Source: Gammaproteobacteria bacterium
GTDB lineage: Bacteria; Pseudomonadota; Gammaproteobacteria; Xanthomonadales; Rhodanobacteraceae
Assembly (NCBI GenBank): GCA_021325195.1
Contig: JAJPHQ010000032.1
Coordinates: forward strand, 1 to 64,000
DNA: 64,000 nt
Direction: 5' to 3'
The notes beneath the pieces were generated by a model. It was not told where the DNA came from. It saw only the letters and a list, made by a program, of their open reading frames with translations, and searched no databases. Position numbers and translations under genes: made by a program. Positions 8,971 to 17,283 of the stretch are shown here, piece after piece (positions within the stretch are counted from its first letter, which is position 1; each line of letters starts with the position of its first letter).

Positions 8971-10256
8971 GCGATCCCCTCGTGTCGAACACCGCGCAGC
9001 ACGCGGTCGTACACCGCACGATAGCGCGCCACGCTGGCCTGCCAGGTGCGCTCGCGCTCCACGTATTCCCGACCGCGCGCCACCACCGCGTGCCACGCGC
9101 CGGGATTCTGCAGCACGCCGACCAGGCAGCGCGCCAGGGCCTCGCTCGAACCCGCACGGAACAGATGGCCGTTGTCACCGTCGCGAATCAACTCACGGTG
9201 CCCGCCGACGTCCGATGCCACCACCAGCTTGCCCATCGCCATCGCTTCCAGCGGTTTCAGGGGCGTCACCAGTTCCGTGAGCCGCCGCGAAATGCGCGGA
9301 TACACCATCACGTCCATCGCGCCGTAGTAGCGCGCCACCTCGGCATGCGGCACGCGCCCAATGAAATGCACGGTGTCCTCGATGCCCATTCGTGCGGCCA
9401 GCGCACGCAGGTTTGCATCCTGGGGGCCACCGCCCAGCAGCAGCAAGCGCGCCTGCGGCACGCTGCGCAGGACCAGCGGCATCGCCCGCAGCAGCAGGTC
9501 CAGTCCTTCGTACGCGTAGAACGAGCCGGCGAATCCGAGCGTCGCGCCACGCGCGAGCCCGTATTTCGCCACCAATTCCGCATCGGGGGCGCCGGCAATC
9601 CGGAATTGCGAGGGATCCACGGCGTTGGGGATCACGGTGATCCTGTCCGCGGGAATGCCCCGCGCCAGCATGTCGCCGCGCAGGCCTTCGCAAATCGTGG
9701 TGACGGCATCCGCGCGCCGCAGCGCGCGGGTTTCCAGCGCGCGCGTCAGGCGATAGCGTGCGCCCCATTCGCGCGCCGTGCCATGATCGGCGGCGGCGTC
9801 TTCCCAGAACGCGCGGACCTCATAGACCACCGGAATGCCGGCGGCCCGGCCCACGTCGAGCGCAGGCAAGGCATTCAGCACCGGCGAGTGTGCGTGCAGG
9901 ATATCGGGGCGCACTTCCCGCACCACTTCGGCAAGCCGCGCACGCAACGCGTGCATCAGTTGACGGTGCCGGATCAACGGCAGCATCGCGGCGAAACCGG
10001 ATGCGGGCGGCGTGCGATGGAACGTCCATTCCCCGATGCGTTCCTCACGCTGATCACCGCTGCCCTGTTTGGGCCCGGTAACCTGGAAGGTTTCCCAACC
10101 CAGGGCGCGTTGCTGTCCGAGAATGGCGAGCGTGCGGAACGTGTAACCGCTGTGCAGCGGCAGCGAATGATCCAGCACGTGCAGGATGCGCAAGGGCCGC
10201 CCGGCGTTCGCCGCCGGCCGGATGGGTTGCAGCGCGAGACTTGCGGTCTCGTTCAT
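8967..10256 (-). CDS. Exosortase A-associated family 4 glycosyltransferase
   Basis: A 429-residue GT-B enzyme. The N-terminus (ILHVLDHSLPLHSGYTFRT, ALGWETFQVTGPKQG) is the recognisable start of the PEP-CTERM/exosortase-A-associated glycosyltransferase family (TIGR04063 type). The donor domain has GFAGSFYAYEGLDLLLRA and TELVTPLKPLEAMAMGKLVV with the expected acidic residue. It likely adds a sugar to the lipid-linked intermediate at the cytoplasmic face. The ATG at 10256 gives a 4-bp overlap with the preceding gene; a longer frame to 10316 would overlap further and adds Arg-rich sequence unlike the family. Confidence 0.9.
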   Translation of the reverse strand: MNETASLALQPIRPAANAGRPLRILHVLDHSLPLHSGYTFRTLAILGQQRALGWETFQVTGPKQGSGDQREERIGEWTFHRTPPASGFAAMLPLIRHRQLMHALRARLAEVVREVRPDILHAHSPVLNALPALDVGRAAGIPVVYEVRAFWEDAAADHGTAREWGARYRLTRALETRALRRADAVTTICEGLRGDMLARGIPADRITVIPNAVDPSQFRIAGAPDAELVAKYGLARGATLGFAGSFYAYEGLDLLLRAMPLVLRSVPQARLLLLGGGPQDANLRALAARMGIEDTVHFIGRVPHAEVARYYGAMDVMVYPRISRRLTELVTPLKPLEAMAMGKLVVASDVGGHRELIRDGDNGHLFRAGSSEALARCLVGVLQNPGAWHAVVARGREYVERERTWQASVARYRAVYDRVLRGVRHEGIA

Positions 10257-11569
10257 CGCGGCGCTCCCGGCGAATTGCCTGCCCGGGCAGCGAGCACGCG
10301 CTCGTACAGGGCGCACTGTGCCTCGACCACCGGCGGCCAGCCCAGTCGCTCGGCATGGCGGCGCGTGGCGGCGCGCTCAGGCTGTCGCAAGCGCAGCCGC
10401 TGCCATGCGGCCATGATCGCCTCGGGCGTGCGGCTTTCGGCGATTTCCCCGGCTTCCGGCGCGCTTATCAATTCCGCCGCGCTCTCGAACGGCGCGGCGA
10501 TCACGGGCGTGCCGCAGGCGAGCGACTCCAGCACCACGTTGGGCATGCCCTCGCGGCTCGAGGCAAGCAGCATCGCGTCCGCGGCGTTGTAGTAGCGGCC
10601 CAGCTCCGCACGGGAAACCGAGCCGAGAAACCGGACACGTGCCGCGACGCCCAGGCGGGCCGCCAGTTGCCGCAGACGCGTCTCCTCGGGACCTTCGCCT
10701 GCAATCAGCAGGGTCGCGTCGGCCGTCATCGCCAGCGCCGCAAGGCTGACGTGCACGCCCTTGAGCTCGACCAGGTTGCCCACCGCCAGCCAGACCGGCC
10801 CGGCGAGACCGAGCCCGGCACGGATGGCTTGGCGGTCCAGCGGCCGGAAGCGGTCGAGATCGACACCGTTGCGCAGTGTCACGATCCTGTCCGGATTTGC
10901 GCCCAGGCTTTCCATCCTGTCCTTCAGCGCGCCGGATACGGTCACGATGGCGGCGGCATGCTTCGCGGCCCACCGGATTTGCCGCGCGGGCAGGCGGTGT
11001 CGTGGAATCGCGTTCACGTCGCTGCCGCGCGCCGTGACCACGACCGGTTTGTCCAGCGCGAGACCCAGGCGCACCGCGGCCACGCCATCCGGATAGAAGT
11101 AGTGCGCGTCGATCAGGTCGAAGGCCGGCTCGCGCGCCGCGAGTTCGCGCACCACCGGCAACAGCGCGCGGTACATGAGTGCGGGCGCAATGTTCATGCC
11201 CAGCTTGGGAATCACCGGATAGCGCGGATGGACGATGTCGATGCCGTGGCGCCTCTCGCGTTCGGGCACCCGTGCAAACCTGGCATGGGCACCGAAGCGG
11301 CGATGCCGGAACGGAAACCACGGCACCGGCGCGACCACGGTTGCGGCGATCCGGCCGGAAGCCAGCAGGTGACGCAGCCGTTCCTCGACGAATACGCCGT
11401 GGCGCGGCTGTTCGGCATTCGGATAGAGACTGGTGAAGACCAGGAGACGAATCGTCCGGCCGCTCTCTGCCCGTGGCGGGACTTCCGGACCGCGGCACGC
11501 GACGCCGGTCCTTGCTTTGGCCGAAGGTCCGGCATCACCTGCAATACCGATGGCCAATCCGGTCTTCAC
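10253..11569 (-). CDS. Family 4 glycosyltransferase
   Basis: A 438-residue GT-B glycosyltransferase. After a 40-residue polar N-terminal extension the fold begins with LLVFTSLYPNAEQPRHGVFV. Further motifs are FDLIDAHYFYPDGVAA, VTARGSDVN, VTLRNGVDLDRF and SREGMPNVVLESLACGTPVI, the last being the EX7E-type donor motif. It begins with GTG at 11569 in a 4-bp GTGA overlap with the sulfotransferase stop. The N-terminal extension is odd for the family and could mean a later start, but no better ribosome site is visible. It acts on the exopolysaccharide repeat unit; the donor sugar is unknown. Confidence 0.88.
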   Translation of the reverse strand: MKTGLAIGIAGDAGPSAKARTGVACRGPEVPPRAESGRTIRLLVFTSLYPNAEQPRHGVFVEERLRHLLASGRIAATVVAPVPWFPFRHRRFGAHARFARVPERERRHGIDIVHPRYPVIPKLGMNIAPALMYRALLPVVRELAAREPAFDLIDAHYFYPDGVAAVRLGLALDKPVVVTARGSDVNAIPRHRLPARQIRWAAKHAAAIVTVSGALKDRMESLGANPDRIVTLRNGVDLDRFRPLDRQAIRAGLGLAGPVWLAVGNLVELKGVHVSLAALAMTADATLLIAGEGPEETRLRQLAARLGVAARVRFLGSVSRAELGRYYNAADAMLLASSREGMPNVVLESLACGTPVIAAPFESAAELISAPEAGEIAESRTPEAIMAAWQRLRLRQPERAATRRHAERLGWPPVVEAQCALYERVLAARAGNSPGAPR

Positions 11570-12570
11570 GCCGTGACCTCCGGCGGGGTCGCACGGGTCC
11601 GCGCACCTTCGTCATAGAAGCGGTTCAGAGGACTGCCGCGAAGCACCCGCTGGATGCGTTCGATGACGTCCGGCGCCAGTTCGGAACGCCAGCGCTCCGC
11701 CGACGCCTGCGGGCTCTTGAAGACGCTGTAGTAGCCGGAACGGCTGGCTTGGGTACTTGATTGAACGAACCGTTCGGTCTGAACCTGCCAGTCGAGACCG
11801 GCAAATTCGAACATGCGCCGGGTCATCTTGACCGGCTCGGCGCAGACGTCTTCATACCGAACCGTGAGCACGCGGTCGCTGCCCGCAACGTCCGCAAGGA
11901 TTTTTTCCTGGAGCAGCACCCAGCGCCATGCCAACCGTTCCTCGGGTGCAAGTCGCGCCAGATCTGCCGCGGCCAGACCGTATTTCTTCGCCGTGCCCGT
12001 TGCCAGCAAGAGTTTCAGCAACCAGAGATCGTCCGCACTGGGTGTTGAATTACCGAAACGCCTCGCTGCCTCGCCGCGCAACACCGATGCGACATAACCA
12101 CAAGGATGACGCATCAGGTGAATGGCCCGGACAGTGGGCAGTGCATCGACGCATACACCCAGTCGTCCCGACGACTCGATGGATTTCCACACGACGCGCG
12201 CGCGCGCGCGACTTTCGCCGGTCGGCCGATACATGCAGGGAAAGTGCCGGCGAACACGACTCGCCGCCTTGGCGACCACCACGCCGGCGCGGTACGCCGC
12301 AAGTCCGGCGGCGGACAGGTAGCTCTTGGGGAACAGCGGCTGTTTGCCGACCACTTCGGGAGAACGCTGCCGCGGCAACGTCGCGATGAATTGCTCCAGC
12401 TCTCCGCGATGGCGGGATGCGTCTTCCTTTTCGGGGAACAGCGGTATCGTCAAGCGTCGCACGCTGTCGGGCTCGTGGCGATACAGCGTGTCCGGATGGC
12501 TGTCGAACAGTTTGCCGATCCAGGTCGTGCCGGAGCGCGGCATGCCGAACACGAGAATGCAGGGCTTCAT
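11566..12570 (-). CDS. PAPS-dependent sulfotransferase in the exopolysaccharide operon
   Basis: A 334-residue cytosolic sulfotransferase. The N-terminal P-loop-like 5'-phosphosulfate motif is FGMPRSGTTWIGKLFDS (residues 8-24), with the 3'-phosphate motif in IHLMRHPCGYVASVLRG. These bind PAPS, so the enzyme should transfer sulfate to a hydroxyl or amine, most likely on the polysaccharide intermediate given the context. The ATG at 12570 makes a 4-bp overlap with the amidotransferase stop. Inside the gene, 12195-12210 is an uninterrupted (CG)8 tract encoding RARAR; gain or loss of one unit would shift the frame. Sulfated sugar versus sulfated protein cannot be told apart here. Confidence 0.85.
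   Translation of the reverse strand: MKPCILVFGMPRSGTTWIGKLFDSHPDTLYRHEPDSVRRLTIPLFPEKEDASRHRGELEQFIATLPRQRSPEVVGKQPLFPKSYLSAAGLAAYRAGVVVAKAASRVRRHFPCMYRPTGESRARARVVWKSIESSGRLGVCVDALPTVRAIHLMRHPCGYVASVLRGEAARRFGNSTPSADDLWLLKLLLATGTAKKYGLAAADLARLAPEERLAWRWVLLQEKILADVAGSDRVLTVRYEDVCAEPVKMTRRMFEFAGLDWQVQTERFVQSSTQASRSGYYSVFKSPQASAERWRSELAPDVIERIQRVLRGSPLNRFYDEGARTRATPPEVTA
12195..12210. repeat. (CG)8 dinucleotide tract inside the sulfotransferase gene
   Basis: Sixteen bases of perfect alternating CG within coding sequence, about codon 120 of the sulfotransferase. Such tracts can slip during replication and can adopt Z-DNA. Whether this one varies is unknown. Confidence 0.9.
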
Positions 12571-14522
12571 GTCTGCACTCCGGCAATGACGCGCGACTCG
12601 CGCACCGGCTGGTCCGCGATCGGCGCAACCGCGGGCTGCTGCATCCGGCGCAAGAAGGCATCCAGCATCAGCAGGCTCCACAGGGTCGCGCTGTAATCGC
12701 GCCGGCCCGAGACGTGTTGGCGCACCAGCCGGTCCAGCGCCGCCGGCTCGAAGCAGCCGCATTCGACAAGCGCGCCGTCGCGGATCGCGTCCTGCAGGTG
12801 CGCGCGCAGCGGGCCACGGAACCATGCAGCCAGCGGCACCCGGAAACCCATCTTGGGCCGGTACAGCACGTCGTGCGGCAGGTGCGGCTCCAGTGCCTTC
12901 TTGAAGACGAACTTGCCTTCGCCCCGTCGCAGCTTCAGTGAAGGCGGCAGGCCGGAGGCCCACTCGACCAGCGGTTGATCGAGCACCGGCACGCGCACCT
13001 CGAGGCTGTGGGCCATGCTGGCGCGATCCACCTTGGTCAGGATGTCGCCGGGCAGCCAGGTCTTGAAGTCCAGGTATTGCGCCAGCGACAACGGATGGTC
13101 GGTGGGTGCGCGTGCGGCGTGCGCACGAAACACCTCGAGCGCACCGTAACCCTGAAGCTCGCGCTTGAACGCGGGGCTGTAAAGCTGCCCGCGCAACGCG
13201 GCCGGCGTGGTGCTGACGCCGTGGAAGTAGGCTTCCACGTCGTCGCGGGCCAGCGCCTGCAAGGTGGTCTTGGCGCGCAACGGCTGCGGCGCCCAGTCGG
13301 CCTTGGGATACAGGTTTCCCAACAAGCCGAACAGCGGCCTCCTCAGCCCCGACGGCAGGCGCGCACGCAGGCTGCTTTCCCACGCGTGCAACCGGTAGCG
13401 CCGGTAGCCGGCGAAATTCTCGTCGCCGCCGCCGCCGGAAAGCGCCACCGTGACATGCTTGCGCGCGAGCTGGCACACCCGCCAGGTGGGCAGCGCCGAA
13501 CTGTCGGCAAACGGTTCGTCGTAGATGCCGGCCAGCGTGTCCAGCAGGTCGTGGTCCTGCGAATCGACCCGCTCCTCGAAGTGGCGCGTACCCAGATGTC
13601 CGGCGACCCGGCGCGCGTAACCGGTTTCATCGAAGGCGCCGTGATCGAAGCCGATCGAACAGGTGCGCACCGGTTCGCGCGAGGCGCGGCTCATGCTCGA
13701 GACCACCGCGCTCGAATCGACGCCGCCGGAAAGAAATGCTCCCAGCGGCACGTCCGCCACCATCTGGCTTGCCACCGCCTGGTCCAGCAGGTCGCGCAGC
13801 CGTGCAGCCGCCTCGTCGACCGTGACGTCGTCGGACACGGCAAACGGCACATCCCAATACTGGCGAGGTGCCGGAACGGGCTCGCCCGCGCGCCAGCTCA
13901 GCCAGTGGCCCGGCGGCAGTTTGAAGATGCCGCGGTAGATGCACTTCGGGTCGGGCACATAGCCGAGCGCCAGATAGTCCTCCAGCGCCTGCGGGTCGAG
14001 GTCGCGCTCCACGCCGGGATGTGCCAGCAGCCCCTTGAGCTCGGAGGCAAAGACCAGGTCACCGCCGCGCGTGAACCCGTAATACAGCGGCTTGATGCCG
14101 AGGGGATCGCGTGCCAGACAAATCCGTTGGCGGCGCAGATCCCACACCGCAAACGCAAACATGCCCCGCAAGCGCGTCAGGCACGACTCGCCCCAGTGTT
14201 GCCACGCACGCAGCAGGACCTCGGTATCGCAACGGCTGTGGAACGCCAGGCCTGCGGCTTCCAGTTCGGTTTTGAGTTGTTCGAAGTTGTACAGCTCGCC
14301 GTTGTAGGCCAGCGCCAGACCGGCAGCCTCGTCCACCATCGGTTGCCGGCCGTGCGCCAGATCGATGATCGACAGGCGGCGATGGCCCAGGCCCACGCCT
14401 TCGGCAAGGTAAAGGCCTGCCTCGTCCGGCCCGCGATGACGCTGCACGTCCCGCATGGCAAGCAGGATGCGCTCATTCACGCTGCCGCCGCGTGACAACA
14501 CGATGCCGGCCAGACCGCACAC
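12567..14522 (-). CDS. XrtA system amidotransferase (asparagine synthase-like)
   Basis: A 651-residue two-domain protein. The N-terminal class II glutaminase domain starts with the nucleophile Cys2 (CGLAGIVLSRGG) and shows RHRGPDEAG and YNGELYNF. The C-terminal ATP pyrophosphatase domain shows the P-loop LGAFLSGGVDSSAV. This is the asparagine-synthase type found in exosortase A loci (TIGR03108 type). It should move glutamine-derived ammonia onto an activated carboxyl group, for instance amidating a uronic acid in the polysaccharide (inferred). It starts at GTG 14522 with AAGGGGG about ten bases upstream, two bases after the preceding gene. Confidence 0.92.
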   Translation of the reverse strand: MCGLAGIVLSRGGSVNERILLAMRDVQRHRGPDEAGLYLAEGVGLGHRRLSIIDLAHGRQPMVDEAAGLALAYNGELYNFEQLKTELEAAGLAFHSRCDTEVLLRAWQHWGESCLTRLRGMFAFAVWDLRRQRICLARDPLGIKPLYYGFTRGGDLVFASELKGLLAHPGVERDLDPQALEDYLALGYVPDPKCIYRGIFKLPPGHWLSWRAGEPVPAPRQYWDVPFAVSDDVTVDEAAARLRDLLDQAVASQMVADVPLGAFLSGGVDSSAVVSSMSRASREPVRTCSIGFDHGAFDETGYARRVAGHLGTRHFEERVDSQDHDLLDTLAGIYDEPFADSSALPTWRVCQLARKHVTVALSGGGGDENFAGYRRYRLHAWESSLRARLPSGLRRPLFGLLGNLYPKADWAPQPLRAKTTLQALARDDVEAYFHGVSTTPAALRGQLYSPAFKRELQGYGALEVFRAHAARAPTDHPLSLAQYLDFKTWLPGDILTKVDRASMAHSLEVRVPVLDQPLVEWASGLPPSLKLRRGEGKFVFKKALEPHLPHDVLYRPKMGFRVPLAAWFRGPLRAHLQDAIRDGALVECGCFEPAALDRLVRQHVSGRRDYSATLWSLLMLDAFLRRMQQPAVAPIADQPVRESRVIAGVQT

Positions 14523-14524
14523 GC

Positions 14525-15721
14525 TCAGTGCCCCCTTCGCTCTGCCGGCTCGACGGACGGGCGCAACGGCATGGTGTTCCGGCGCCCCGCCAGCAACTGA
14601 TCGTAGAGGGCGGCGTAGGCCGACACCATTGCCGAAACGCTGAACCTGGACCGCACGCGTTCACTGCCGGCGCGGCCGTGTCGCAGCCGCAAATCGGGAT
14701 TCCGGATGTAGCGATCCAGCGCCGCCGCCATCGCGGCGGGATCGCCGGGAGCCACCAGTGTGCCGGTCGTGCCGTCGATCACCGCCTCGCCCACGCCGCC
14801 GACATCGGTGGCGACCACCGGCAGATCCATCGCCATGGCTTCGAGTACGGTAAGCGGGATGCCTTCGGCCAACGACGACAGCGCGAACACATCGCACTCG
14901 GCCAGCAGCGCCGCGACGTCTTCGCGGTTGCCCAGCAGTTTCACCCGGTCGCCCAGATTAAAGCGGGCGACATGCGCTTCGAGCCGCTTGCGCTCCCCGC
15001 CCTCGCCGACGATGACGAGGCGCAACGGCGTGCCCGTCCGCGGCTGCGAGTCGCACAGCATCCGGAAGGCGGTGATCAGGCTTGCCTGATTCTTGACCGC
15101 ATCGAGCCGTCCGACGGTGGCGATCAGCAGCGTGCCGGGCGGCGCGAAATCCCCCAGCAACGGCCGGCGCTGCCGCGCACCGGCAACCGCAACATGGCGT
15201 GCCGTGTCGATGCCGTTGGGAATGAGAACGATCCGGGAGGCCGCGATACCCACGTCGTCACGCAGCCAGCGTTGCAGATCGCCGGAAACCGCAACGAAGC
15301 GCGCGATGAACGGTTGCAGCCAGCGCCGCAGCAGGCGGTATTTGCGGCTGCGGCCGAACGGATCGGAAGCATCGCGCCCGTGTTCGGCGTGCACCACCGC
15401 GCGTACCCCCGCAAGTCTGGCGATGGGTGCCGTGTCCAGCGCGCCGAGGTTGTACGTCTGCACCAGATCCGGTTTCAGCGCGCGCAGGGCGCGCCACAGC
15501 CGGAAATAGCAACCGGGGTCCTTGCCCGGTCGTTTGTCCAGCGACAGGCAGGGGACGGTTGCGTCTCCGATCTCGCCGTGCATCGCGCCGAACCCGGCCA
15601 GACAGATCACCGCGTGGCGATACCGCTCGCCGGTGCGAAGGATGACCGACAGGGCGATCCGTTCCATGCCGCCGGTATCCAGGCGGTACAGCACGTGCGC
15701 GATCAGCGGTCTGTCGTTCAC
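14525..15721 (-). CDS. XrtA-associated family 4 sugar transferase
   Basis: A 398-residue GT-B glycosyltransferase matching the second PEP-CTERM/EpsH1-associated sugar transferase type (TIGR03088-like). It starts IAHVLYRLDTGGMERIALSV and has VVHAEHGRD, VSGDLQRWL, VLIPNGIDTARH and LAEGIPLTVLEAMAMDLPVV. The GTG at 15721 overlaps the exosortase stop by 4 bp, the same arrangement used through the operon. A longer upstream reading frame is simply antisense-free coding overlap with xrtA and is not needed. It adds a sugar to the growing lipid-linked unit in the cytoplasm. Confidence 0.88.
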   Translation of the reverse strand: MNDRPLIAHVLYRLDTGGMERIALSVILRTGERYRHAVICLAGFGAMHGEIGDATVPCLSLDKRPGKDPGCYFRLWRALRALKPDLVQTYNLGALDTAPIARLAGVRAVVHAEHGRDASDPFGRSRKYRLLRRWLQPFIARFVAVSGDLQRWLRDDVGIAASRIVLIPNGIDTARHVAVAGARQRRPLLGDFAPPGTLLIATVGRLDAVKNQASLITAFRMLCDSQPRTGTPLRLVIVGEGGERKRLEAHVARFNLGDRVKLLGNREDVAALLAECDVFALSSLAEGIPLTVLEAMAMDLPVVATDVGGVGEAVIDGTTGTLVAPGDPAAMAAALDRYIRNPDLRLRHGRAGSERVRSRFSVSAMVSAYAALYDQLLAGRRNTMPLRPSVEPAERRGH

Positions 15722-17283
15722 GGCCGGTCCTCCGCCGTGTCCCGCCCGCGTCCGAGGGCCGAATCCGGCGCCTGCGCGACAGGCAACGCACGCGCCAACG
15801 CACGCAAACGGGCCCGCACCTCGTCCGGATCGCCGTTGTCGACCCGCGCCGACACGGCCCACACCGATGAACGCAGATCGTCGCCGCGCAACACTTTCCA
15901 CGCCTGCCACAGCTTGGTCAGCACCGGCGAGGCGGTGCAACGGCGATCCACGCAATACCAGTACCACACCAGGCGCGTACCGTTTTCGTCGGCCAGGCTG
16001 AGTTCCCGGACCGTCACGTCCAACCCCTCGGCGAAAGCGACGCGCCGGCTTGCGCTTGCAAGAATGCGCGCCCGGGCCGGGTCATAGACGTTGTTGCCGT
16101 AGGTGATCAAGGTGTGCCCTCGGCGCGGCTTGCCGCCATAGATGGCGTGAAACAGCTCGACCGCCGCGCCGCCTCCGGGCACCCGATACTCGGCCTGGAA
16201 TTGTCCCGTCGCGCCCTTGAAGATCGGCCGCCAGCCGTCCTCCGGCGTCCGCGGTCCGTTCCAGCCCGTCAGGACGGGAGCCGCCACGTCCAACCGTTCC
16301 GGTGGCGGCGTTGCCGTGTTGCCCGCAGCCAGCAGCGGCCCCGCGACCAGCAGCGCGAGCGCTGCCGGCCACAGCAGCGCGCGCGTGCCCACGGACCGCC
16401 CGTCTGTCGCGGGTAGCGCCTCGCGTGCAACGACGCGGTCGCGGAAAAACCATCCGGCCAGCAACAGCAACACCAGCACCGTGCCGAAGAATTGCCAGCC
16501 GAAAATCAGGTGGTCCGTGCCGGTGGCGTACTTCATCCCCCAGGTGTCGCCGATCAGCACGGTGAAATACACCCGGAAGCCGTTGGCGACGATCGGCACC
16601 ACCGCCGCCAGCACCACGAACAACACGCGCTTCCACCAGCGCCGGTACATCAGATAGGCGTACAGGCAACCCAGCGCGGTGCAGGCGAGGAAGAACTTCA
16701 CGCCGCTGCACGCGTCGGCCACCATCCACACCGCCGAGGGCGTGACGATCTCGCGGCCGTTGAGCAGCACCGGCGTGCCGGTCAATTCCAGTGCGCGCAC
16801 CGCGAAATGCGCGGTGATGTCCTGCAAGGGTCCGACCAGTGCGTCGCCCCACGGCACCGCGAAAAGCAGATAGCCGAGCGGGAATGCCAGCACCCGCAGC
16901 GCGCGCCAGCCCCAGCATGCCAGCACCAGCGCGGGAAACAGCGCCACGAATGCGAAATGCTGCGCCAGATTCACGTCGAGCAGGTGGCCGCAGTACCAGG
17001 TGAACACCAGCGCCGCCACCGCCGCCACACCCCAGATGCTGGGCACGGGCGCCGTCGCGCGCAAGCGGTGCCGCAGGTTGAACGCCGTCCACAGGCTCAG
17101 CGGAAAGATCAGGAACGCGTACTGGTAGGTTCCGTCGTGGCCCCACACCCACACCAGCGATTGAACGGTCGACCAGTAACAAGCCAGCAGCACGACCGCC
17201 GCGATCGCGAACGCGATCACCGCCTGCGTCCAGCCGGACACGCGCTCGAAGATGCCGGCCTTGGCCGCGATCACCCGGTTCAC
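15718..17283 (-). CDS. xrtA: Exosortase A fused to an EpsI domain
   Basis: A 521-residue membrane protein. Residues 20-280 hold about eight membrane spans with the exosortase catalytic set: Cys192 in DACSGVKFF, Arg237 in NGFRVYF and His258 in TDHLIFGW. It should cleave PEP-CTERM proteins near the inner membrane's outer face and pass them on, in the manner of a sortase. Residues 300-490 form a periplasmic EpsI/DUF3485 domain (TGWNGPRTPEDGWRPIF, YGGKPRRGHTLITYGN, LVWYWYCV). I place the start at GTG 17283, eight bases after GGAGG and in a 4-bp overlap with the previous gene; GTG 17289 sits too close to that site. The fusion is known in XrtA systems. Confidence 0.94.
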   Translation of the reverse strand: MNRVIAAKAGIFERVSGWTQAVIAFAIAAVVLLACYWSTVQSLVWVWGHDGTYQYAFLIFPLSLWTAFNLRHRLRATAPVPSIWGVAAVAALVFTWYCGHLLDVNLAQHFAFVALFPALVLACWGWRALRVLAFPLGYLLFAVPWGDALVGPLQDITAHFAVRALELTGTPVLLNGREIVTPSAVWMVADACSGVKFFLACTALGCLYAYLMYRRWWKRVLFVVLAAVVPIVANGFRVYFTVLIGDTWGMKYATGTDHLIFGWQFFGTVLVLLLLAGWFFRDRVVAREALPATDGRSVGTRALLWPAALALLVAGPLLAAGNTATPPPERLDVAAPVLTGWNGPRTPEDGWRPIFKGATGQFQAEYRVPGGGAAVELFHAIYGGKPRRGHTLITYGNNVYDPARARILASASRRVAFAEGLDVTVRELSLADENGTRLVWYWYCVDRRCTASPVLTKLWQAWKVLRGDDLRSSVWAVSARVDNGDPDEVRARLRALARALPVAQAPDSALGRGRDTAEDRP

